From Lagopus muta (Eukaryota > Chordata > Aves > Galliformes > Phasianidae), in contig NC_064437.1 of assembly GCF_023343835.1 (NCBI RefSeq), forward strand, positions 6,227,001 through 6,291,000: a stretch of DNA of 64,000 bases, in the 5' to 3' direction. The notes below the pieces were generated by a model that saw only the letters and a list, made by a program, of their open reading frames with translations, was not told the DNA's origin and searched no databases. The position numbers were made by a program, and so were the translations under genes. Each line of letters starts with the position of its first letter. The stretch's first letter is position 1. Positions 12,254 to 18,960 of this stretch are shown here, in pieces.

Positions 12254-12316
12254 AGTGGTTCATGGTGATTTATGGTGGTTAATGGTGGTTAGGGGTTGTT
12301 AATGGTGGTTAATGGT
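12254..12316 (+). repeat. imperfect TGGTGGTTAA tandem repeat
   Basis: About six imperfect copies of a roughly 10-base unit of the form TGGTGGTTAA, with one GGTTAGGGG variant that resembles a telomere repeat by chance. The strand is G/T-rich. Confidence 0.85.
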
Positions 12317-12451
12317 AAAGGCGCACCGCTCCCAGCCCGAGCTCAGCACCGGGCCCCGCGGAACGGCATGGGGACGGCGGGGCAGTGAGGGATGCGGCAC
12401 TGCGGGTCTGCGGGCGCTGCGGCATCCAGCTGCGGGGCGGGGGGTCGGGAT

Positions 12452-12559
12452 GAAGGGGAGAGAGAAACAGAACGAAAGAACGAAAGGGAGAGAGAGAAGG
12501 GAGAAACAGAGAAAGAGCAAAAGGGAGAAAAGAGAGGGAAAGTGAGACAGAAAGAAGGG
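12452..12559 (+). repeat. purine-rich GA/GAAA tract
   Basis: Over 100 bases almost entirely of A and G with a few isolated C or T bases, made of GAGA, GAAA and GGGA units. Such homopurine tracts near promoters can bind GAGA-type factors or adopt triplex structure; neither is shown here. Confidence 0.85.
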
Positions 12560-12560
12560 C

Positions 12561-12803
12561 GTCGGTAGATACCCTATCGACGGAGAGAGCTGTCGTTAGA
12601 TTCTATTACAGAACAGGATCTCCAGGTGGAAGGGAGACCTCGGCCTGACTTGTCACTGTATTTCCCCCCCACCCTTATGACAAGCGACACTCGGAAAAAA
12701 ATGTAAGAAGCCCAAGCAGTAGGCGAGGCGATTACATTTTCAACCGGATTAAAGGGGAAAAAAAATCGAACTCAGGTAGCAGCGATCGAGCACACTTTAC
12801 ACT
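12561..12803. other. upstream non-coding with imperfect palindrome
   Basis: An imperfect palindrome at 12561-12581 has 8-base arms matching at 7 positions. A CAGGTG E-box lies near 12623. A CAG-GTAGCA sequence near 12775 would fit a splice donor for a leader exon, but nothing else supports it. Confidence 0.4.
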
Positions 12804-12822
12804 CACGCACGCACGCACGCAC
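12804..12822 (+). repeat. short CACG/GCAC tetranucleotide repeat
   Basis: About four and a half units of a 4-base CACG repeat just upstream of the DMRTA2 promoter region. Confidence 0.85.
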
Positions 12823-12899
12823 TCACACCCACGCCCGCTCCGCGCTCCCCCCGGACCCTCCCGACTCTCCGCGGGCGCGGCGCGCTCTGGCAGCCGCCG

Positions 12900-13050
12900 G
12901 GCGGACGCGGCGGGCCCGTCGGGCGGCCAATCAGAGCGGCGCCTCCCGCCCCTGGCCAATAGCAGGCGCCACATTGTTGTCAAATGTTGCCTAATGGCAA
13001 CGCGGGGCGCAACAATAGCGCGAGTGGCGGCGCGGCGGCGAACGCGGTCT
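12900..13050 (+). promoter_or_regulatory. DMRTA2: probable DMRTA2 core promoter region
   Basis: The strongest promoter-like stretch upstream of DMRTA2. It has two forward CCAAT boxes (12927-12931, in the NF-Y context CCAATCAG, and 12956-12960) 29 bases apart, then a SOX-type CATTGTT at 12972-12978 and CpG-dense DNA. There is no convincing TATA box, as is usual for CpG-island promoters. The transcription start is not visible; somewhere in 12980-13200 is my inference. Confidence 0.5.
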
Positions 13051-13512
13051 CCCGCTCTCCCGGCAGATCCGGCCGTCAGGGCCGCACGCGCCGAGCGGTG
13101 CGAACGCGTCCCGAGCGGGGCCGAACAGAGCGGAGCCGGCCCGGCCCGGCCCGACCCAACCCGACCGGGGGGTCCTGGCTCCGCCTTCCTCTGCCTGAGA
13201 CGGGCCGGGGCTGCGGTCCGAGCCTGGCATGGTGCGGCGGCTCGTGGGGCGTTTTTGTTGTTTTTTCTTTTTTACCATTTTTTAAATTCCTGCTGGATTT
13301 TAGTCGGCGAGATCGCGTCGTTGGAGGTGCCGCCGTGCCGTGAGGGTGTCCGCAGCTAAAGCGGGGAGCGGGGAGCCGGGCGGGACCGCGGCGGGATGCG
13401 CTCGGGGCCGCCCCGCCGGGTGAGCGGGGGGCAGCGCTGAGCGGCCGGGGTCGGCGCGCCGAGGCCGTATCGGGCGGGCGCGCGGCGGGAGCCGCGGCCG
13501 GCGGGTGCCGGG
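13051..13512 (+). other. DMRTA2: probable DMRTA2 5' leader
   Basis: GC-rich sequence between the promoter and the start codon, broken by a T-rich tract (about 13245-13302) that ends in TTTTAG. That tract could be the pyrimidine tract and AG acceptor (13302-13303) of an intron in the leader, in which case the coding part starts in exon 2. The leader also holds a 14-codon upstream reading frame, listed separately. There is no transcript evidence. Confidence 0.4.
13396..13440 (+). CDS. short upstream open reading frame in the DMRTA2 leader
   Basis: An ATG at 13396 opens a 14-residue frame ending at TGA 13438-13440, 72 bases before the DMRTA2 ATG. It has G at -3 and C at +4, a moderate start context. 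If it lies in the mature leader it could lower translation of the main frame. The peptide resembles nothing known, and its coding status is unproven. Confidence 0.3.
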   Translation: MRSGPPRRVSGGQR

Positions 13513-14005
13513 ATGGAGCTGCGTTCGGAGCTGCCCAGCGTCCCCGCCGCGCCCCCCCCGGTGCCTCCCAGTTCAGTGGCGGCGGCGGCGGCCGCGGCGG
13601 CGGCGACCCTGCCGGTGAGCGTGGCCGGGAGCCTGCTGCGGGCCCCGCCGCTGCTGCTGCGGGCGGCCGAGAAGTACCCGCGGACGCCGAAGTGCGCGCG
13701 GTGCCGCAACCACGGAGTGGTGTCGGCGCTGAAGGGCCACAAGCGGTACTGCCGCTGGAAGGACTGCATGTGCGCCAAGTGCACGCTGATCGCCGAGCGG
13801 CAGCGCGTCATGGCCGCCCAGGTGGCGCTGCGCCGGCAGCAGGCGCAGGAGGAGAACGAGGCCCGCGAGCTGCAGCTGCTTTACGGCACCGCCGAGGGCT
13901 TGGCCCTGGCGGCCGCCAACGGCATCATCCCTCCCCGGCCCGCCTACGAGGTCTTCGGCTCCGTCTGCGCCGGGGCCGGCGGCGAGGGAGGCGCCGGCGC
14001 CTCAG
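13513..14005 (+). other. DMRTA2: DMRTA2 coding exon A (DM domain)
   Basis: Encodes residues 1-164 plus the first base of codon 165. It ends CTCAG before the donor GTGAG at 14006, a near-consensus 5' splice site. The whole DM zinc module lies in this exon. Confidence 0.93.
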
Positions 14006-14992
14006 GTGAGGCCGCGCCGCGGGGGGACGGGGCCGCGGGCCGGGGGGCTGCGGGCCGGGCTCCGTCCCCCGGGCGGCCGCGCTGACGCGCTCTCTCCCTC
14101 CCTTCTCCCCCCGCGCCCCGCAGAGCCCAAGGTGCAGAAGTTCGAGCTGTTCCCCAAGACGCTGCTGCCCGGCCGCGCCGCAACCCCGCAGCAGGCGGGC
14201 GGGAAGCCGCCGTCCCCCGACGGGGAGTCCGCGCCCGGCACTTCTTCCCCGGACGGCCGCCACGGCTCGGGCTCGGAGAACGGCGACGGAGAGTCCTTCC
14301 TCAGCTCGCCCGTCTCCAAAGGGCCGAAGGAGGGCGAGGAGAGCCCGGGCTCCATCAGCCCGCTGGGCTCGGACTCGGGCTCGGAGGCAGACAAGGACGA
14401 GCGGGACCCGTCGCCCTCGGCCGGCGGCCGGCAGCGGACTCCCATCGACATCCTGACGCGCGTCTTCCCGGCGCACAGGCGCGGCGTGCTGGAGCTGGTG
14501 CTGCAGGGCTGCGGCGGGGACGTGGTGCAGGCCATCGAGCAGATCCTCAACAACCGCGGCCCGGAAAAGGGCCCCGAGGAGAGCTGGGCTCGGGACGGCG
14601 CTCTGCAGGGTCTCCCGCCCGCTCCCACCGCCCACCATCGCCCGCTGATCGCCGGCGCCATGGCCCCCGCCATCGGCGCGCTGGGCAGCCGCTCCGCCTT
14701 CTCCCCGCTGCAGCCCAACGCCACGCACTTCGGGGCCGAAGCCGGCGCCTATCCGCTGGGCGCGCCGCTGGGACTCAACCCGCTGCGCCTCGCCTACTCG
14801 GCGCACGGCCGCGGCCTCGCTTTCATGGCCCCGTACTCCACCGCCGGCCTCGTGCCCGCGCTCGGCTTCCGCCCGCCCGTGGACTACGCCTTCAGCGACC
14901 TCATGCGGGAGCGCTCCGCCGTGCACAAGGAGCAGGTGTACTCCGGGGGGCTCTACGGGCCCATGGTCAACAACAACCCCGAGAAGCAATAG
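13513..14992 (+). CDS. DMRTA2: DMRTA2 (DMRT5) transcription factor, two coding exons
   Basis: The coding sequence joins 13513-14005 and 14124-14992 to give 453 residues. DMRTA2 is a nuclear DNA-binding factor, known in vertebrates for patterning the dorsal telencephalon and maintaining neural progenitors. The N-terminus begins [11 protein letters not shown], as in mammalian DMRTA2. A 9-Ala tract occupies residues 23-31. The DM domain spans about 57-103 with all eight zinc ligands (C61, C64, H67, H76, C80, C85, C87, C90). A DMA domain lies at about 269-308 (begins [12 protein letters not shown]), separating DMRTA/DMRT3 from other DMRTs. The C-terminus is [12 protein letters not shown]. Gly/Ser/Pro-rich linkers are shorter than in human. 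The start has G at -3 and G at +4. DMRTA1 is the alternative, but both ends favour DMRTA2. Codon third positions are very GC-rich. Confidence 0.96.
14006..14123 (+). other. DMRTA2: DMRTA2 intron, 118 bp, phase 1
   Basis: GTGAG donor at 14006 and a CCCCGCAG acceptor ending at 14123, with a C/T-rich tract before it. Splicing joins G to AG, making Glu165 and continuing as [12 protein letters not shown], which matches the mammalian DMRTA2 segment after the DM region. The intron is short and very GC-rich, and the exon A frame stays open through most of it, to a TGA at 14083-14085. Confidence 0.93.
14124..14992 (+). other. DMRTA2: DMRTA2 coding exon B (DMA domain and C-terminus)
   Basis: Encodes residues 165-453: a Ser/Gly/acidic linker, the DMA domain at about 269-308, and a Pro/Ala/Gly-rich C-terminal region containing the conserved FSPLQPNA and YSTAGLVP segments. 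It ends with a TAG stop at 14990-14992. A 354-codon minus-strand frame over the same DNA is a compositional shadow. Confidence 0.93.
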
Positions 14993-15465
14993 CGCGGCGC
15001 GAGGTGTGCGCGGGAGCGTCGGGGCGTGGGTCCCGCTGCGTGCTTATGGCTATAGGCACGGATATCTGCGGTGTGGGCGCCCGCTCCCCCCGCACGTACG
15101 TATATATATGTATACTAGCAAGTGTATAATGTTATAAAATGGAAATCTAAGTTATTAATGTAACTCGTAGGTGAACTCGGTATTAACGTTAAGCTAAGGG
15201 TTAGGCAGCGCGTCGTAACGCTTCCCGGCGTAGAGGCGAAATCTGTCTCCGGACCAAAATACGCCGCCGCACCACCCTCCATCCTGCCCCGGAGCCGTGC
15301 GCACACGGAGCGGTGGTGGCTGCCCGTAGGGGCCGGTGGGTGATTGCCTCCTCCATATGTGATCTCAAGGACATTGCTTTCTTGTTCCGCTGTAGCGATT
15401 CTTGCTGTTCTAACAGGTAACTCTGTGTTTCCATTTCATAGAAATAAATGTTATTTTCTATTAAA
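14993..15465 (+). other. DMRTA2: DMRTA2 3' untranslated region
   Basis: About 470 bases from the stop codon to the likely cleavage site, changing from GC-rich to AT-rich, with a TA-rich patch near 15098-15115. The 3' limit is inferred from the poly(A) signal. Confidence 0.6.
15443..15448 (+). promoter_or_regulatory. DMRTA2: poly(A) signal AATAAA of DMRTA2
   Basis: A canonical hexamer about 450 bases after the stop, followed 50-80 bases later by a G/T-rich stretch (about 15498-15525) suited to CstF binding. A second AATAAA at 15624-15629 could serve a longer form. Confidence 0.65.
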
Positions 15466-16379
15466 AAATCAAAGGTATAAGTGGAAGTGCTTTGTCAGAC
15501 GGTGAGGGTGTGCTTTGGGGAATGCATGTGGCGAGCGCAGTATTTAAAGGAATTTGACATTTATACAAACGCGTTTAATTACGTTTTTCATCGTTAAAGC
15601 AGAAAGCTGTCGGAAAATGTACAAATAAAAGCTCAACGTGCAGGTGGGAGTGACTTCCTATCACCTGGCATTGTCAAAGGCGTTTGTTTCCAGTTCTGCT
15701 CTTATTCACACCCGCAGAAATAAAACCGGCAGTGCACATTCAGCCGGGACATTTCCCCGAATACCTGAACTATTTTGCCGATATTCTACTTTCATTTTTT
15801 TGTCATTTTCAGACAATCTGACATTGCAGAAGTGCCGTTACAACAGACGTGTGGATTTGCAGCACTCCTCCGGCCCCCGGCTGTGTGTGATTTGTTTTCT
15901 ATTATTTATTAACAATATTTTATTTTTTCTTGCAATAGCGTGCGGGTTGCTCTCCAGGACTCTCCTGCCCCACACGGCAGGGAGCGCCGGGCCCGTGACA
16001 ACGATCCCTTCCGCAGGAGGAGTTCGGAGCCGGCGGAATTCAGGCTGTCAAAGCTCCTCAAGTCGATCAGTGCGGAAGCCCGGTCCCGGCCGCGCTGTTG
16101 GCACTCTCCCTTCGCAAAGAGCTCCGCAATTACTGCTGCGCGATGACACGGAGGGGCGCAGGGGTGGCCCCGCTTATTGCGGAGAGCCCCGGGGTGATCG
16201 GGGGGGGAGGGCGATGGGAAGGAACCCGGCCGGCCCCGTGCGCTGGGCGCGGTGTTCGCGTTCCTCCGAGCAGCCAATAGTGCGGATCGCTCCTCGGTAA
16301 ACACTGCTGACCCCGGTCCGTCTCGGAGCGGCCAAATCAATATCGAGAGGGAAACTTTGCGGAGTGTCGTGTTCCAAGG
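15466..16379. other. downstream non-coding, AT-rich then CpG-rich
   Basis: 15466-15955 is AT-rich with homeodomain-type TTTAATTA near 15575 and a second poly(A) hexamer. 15956-16300 is CpG-rich. No exon was recognised; open frames of up to 220 codons on either strand look compositional. Confidence 0.5.
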
Positions 16380-16520
16380 GCGGGGGAAACTTAATATCAC
16401 TACAATAAAACGGTTTAATAAAGAAGGGCTTTAATAGTGAGCTAATTTGATTGAGTTTCCTAATTCCACTTTAATTGGAAAAGGAGTTGTCTGTTTGGCT
16501 ATAAAGCACCGGGGTTAAGT
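16380..16520. promoter_or_regulatory. candidate conserved enhancer downstream of DMRTA2
   Basis: An AT-rich block between CpG-rich flanks about 1.4 kb past the stop, with many TAAT/ATTA cores (near 16392, 16415, 16432, 16462 and 16472) and little CpG. It resembles the upstream blocks at 8.8 and 9.4 kb. Enhancer function is inferred from composition and motif content only. Confidence 0.4.
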
Positions 16521-16526
16521 TAGACT

Positions 16527-16577
16527 GGAAAGAAAGAAGGAAAGAAAGAAAGAAGGAAAGGAAGAAAGAAAAAAAAG
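16527..16577 (+). repeat. GAAA/GGAA microsatellite
   Basis: About a dozen mixed GAAA and GGAA tetranucleotide units ending in an A run, immediately downstream of the candidate enhancer. Confidence 0.92.
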
Positions 16578-17044
16578 ATGGACTTTGAGCATCTGAATAA
16601 ACTTTGCTTTTTTTTTTTGGTGTCGGTCGGCTGACTTAGTGTAGGATGAGTTTCCTTGCTCAGCGCCATGAACGGGCCGCAAAGAGCCACATTCGAGCCC
16701 TGCTGGGGGCTGGTGGTTTAACCCGGCTCTCAGAAAGGGCCGTGGCGGTGGCAGAGTGGGGCGTTACCAGAACTGCCGTGCCTTGGGCTCGGGTTCGTAG
16801 AGCCGGCAACTGGGGATCACAACCATTAATTCTTATGCGGGGGGAGGAGGAGGAGGGGGTGAGTCCCTATGGGTGTCATTCCCTGTGGGCATCGCAAAAA
16901 TCCCAAAACCTGGAGTTTGGAGATCCGCATAAGGAAGCCTCTGGCACCCATCAACTACTCAGCGCTCTTTCAGAGTGAAATAAAATGCCGTCACTTGAAT
17001 AAAAATCCGCGGAATCGCCTATCAATTATTTGTGAGCCGGCGGC
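16578..17044. other. mixed GC non-coding sequence
   Basis: No gene was recognised. A 110-codon open frame starting at 16646 has no familiar domain. Confidence 0.45.
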
Positions 17045-17240
17045 TGCTCGTAAACTTCGCTGTTAATTAAATCTTAATCCGGCGGTCTCAGGGACGGAGG
17101 CGGCTGTACATACAGCGAGACACGTTCCGCAGTTACATGAACTGCTGCAGTGTTTAATATGAATCAGCCCTAATCCACAGCATAATAAAGATCAAATTAG
17201 ACTAACCATTTAGTAGCGAAATGACATTCCTTCACCTAAA
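17045..17240. promoter_or_regulatory. candidate conserved enhancer with TTAATTAA and TAATCC
   Basis: An AT-rich block with GTTAATTAAAT near 17061, TTTAATATGAATCAG near 17153, an Otx/Pitx-type CTAATCC near 17170 and AAATTAG near 17194. It is flanked by CpG-rich DNA on the right. The pattern matches the other AT-rich blocks around DMRTA2. Conservation was not testable here. Confidence 0.42.
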
Positions 17241-17840
17241 ATGAACCGCTCGGTGCCCGTTCGCGGCAGGCCGCCCGCAGCAGCTCCGAGCCGCTGGGGC
17301 TGTTCCTGTCCCACCCTGCGCCAAAGCCGCGTCCCCACGCAGGGGTAAAGAGGGCCGGGGATCGCTTCCCTCCGGCTCTGCCCGGCGCTCCGTCCGAGGC
17401 TCTGCGCAGCGCCCAGCTGGGCTGGGAGCTGCTCTCCCCGTCCCCTCACCCCGCTACCTCCGCGGGACGCGTCCCCTTCGTTTCCCCCAGCGGTGCGTCC
17501 CTGTCCCGGGCTGCTCCCGAGGTGGGAGCACGTAGCTCGGACCCGTGCCGCACACCGACTCGTCACGTTCCCCGGGAGAAGGGACACCTCTGCCTGTCCT
17601 TAAGTAGAGTGCACCACCCGTGCTGCCATAACATCCCCATAGCAACTGCAGCAATCACCCCCGTGCCAGAACAACGACGACCCGAAAGCATTTCCTATGT
17701 CTCCATGTGAACAGCAGGTGAGGACCCCGAGGAGGAGCAGCTCCGCGGCCCGAGGGCGGCCCCGGGGCTCCGTGCATCCCGGACGGCAGCGGCGCTGCTG
17801 GAGCCCGGTGGCCGTTCCGCGGCTCGCTGCCGCTTTTAGT
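17241..17840. other. CpG-rich island downstream of DMRTA2
   Basis: CpG-dense, with compositional open frames on both strands and no recognisable product. It may be the right-hand part of the DMRTA2 CpG domain or the promoter of an unknown transcript. Confidence 0.55.
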
Positions 17841-18279
17841 GTCCATGAAGACACATGAAGGACCATTGCGATGTCCACCTCATTTCATCTGGGTTCCACC
17901 AGAAATGCCAGCTCTTTTTTTTTTTTGCAAAAAAACATTCTTTTCTCGTTATTGTTCTTTCCCAGTATCCTTCCTCCCCCCTCCTATGCACCTTTCTAAT
18001 AGAGGAAGAACGAAAACTCACTGCTGGGTCTGAGTTAGAAGAAAAGAGACACAAAACTCAAAATAAATTTATACATTGAACGAGCTTCTCATTCAGGGAA
18101 AAAAAAAAAAAAAGAGAGAGAGAGAAAAAAAGAGAAAATGAATGCTGGCAGTCGTTTTCATCTAAAAGCTGTCCCATCAACCAGCTCCCTGCATTTCTGC
18201 GTAAGTAGGAAAGCCAAACTGAAGGAACTCTCTTGGCCTGAGGGCCAAACGTGCTGCTGGGCACTGAACTGAAGGCACA
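17841..18279. other. AT-rich non-coding sequence with GA-repeat
   Basis: No gene was recognised. It includes the A/GA low-complexity run listed separately at 18099-18138. Confidence 0.5.
18099..18138 (+). repeat. A-run plus GAGA low-complexity tract
   Basis: A run of 15 adenines followed by GAGA units and a second short A run. Confidence 0.9.
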
Positions 18280-18490
18280 GCTCGGCGCTGCATGGCTCAG
18301 CACTGCATATCAGGGCACTGCCCCGCATGGCACAATTCGGCTCGGCTCGGCACTACATGGGCACTGCGTGGCACTGCACTGCACGGCTCTGTATGGTACT
18401 GCGTGACACCGCATGGCACGGCACGTCTCGGCACTACGTTGGCACTGCATGGCTCTGCATGGTACCGCACGGCTCGGCGCGGCACACGAC
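18280..18490 (+). repeat. degenerate minisatellite of GGCACTGCATGGCTC-like units
   Basis: About 200 bases made of shuffled pentamers such as GGCAC, TGCAT, GGCTC and GGTAC, forming roughly 15-base units of GGCACTGCATGGCTC type. Period multiples of five bases keep several frames open (for example 18292-18621), so the Cys/Ala/His-rich peptides predicted there are repeat by-products. Confidence 0.85.
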
Positions 18491-18960
18491 GCTTACAGGC
18501 AGGAGCAGCCCGTACCGACAACCGCGGCCGATCCCGCAGCGGCTCTGCCCGCTCCTCGAAGCCTCGGGATTTGTTGGGAATTACTGAGGGCGATGTCAGC
18601 GCTGGGACCAGGCCGGGATGAGTGCGGGGCGGGGAAGAGTGCAGGTCCGCCCCAGGGAAGGTGCGAAGGGTTTAGCGGGGGGAGGTGGAACTGCGTGGGG
18701 GAGTTGCTGTGCTGGTGGAAGGAGGAGAAAGGTAGAAAGTAGAAAGTAGCGAAAGGCCTTTCTTTACACAACTCCTGTGCCGAGCAGTAACCGCGAGGCG
18801 AGTCCGAGAGCAGAATGGCAGCTCAGCGCCAGCAGGGAGTTGGGTTTGTAAGAGCTAAGGGAGAGCTCAGTGCAGCGGGTGGGGGTGGGGGGCTGGGAAA
18901 GGCAAGGGTGAGGCTGCCAGAAAGAGCCCTGCCTGGAGGAGCCTTCAGAATTTGATTGCA
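18491..18960. other. GC-rich non-coding, right edge of CpG domain
   Basis: CpG density falls through this stretch, and from about 18.7 kb the DNA is ordinary intergenic sequence. No gene was recognised. Confidence 0.5.

Noticed and set aside
13925..14989. 354-codon open frame on the minus strand across DMRTA2
   Set aside because: It overlaps a clear conserved coding gene in very GC-rich DNA; its composition is the mirror of the DMRTA2 codons and no domain is recognisable.
16711..16735. Similarity of GGTGGTTTAACCCGGCT to avian LTR sequences
   Set aside because: Only about 17 bases match my memory of bird LTRs; there is no paired LTR, primer-binding site or polypurine tract nearby.
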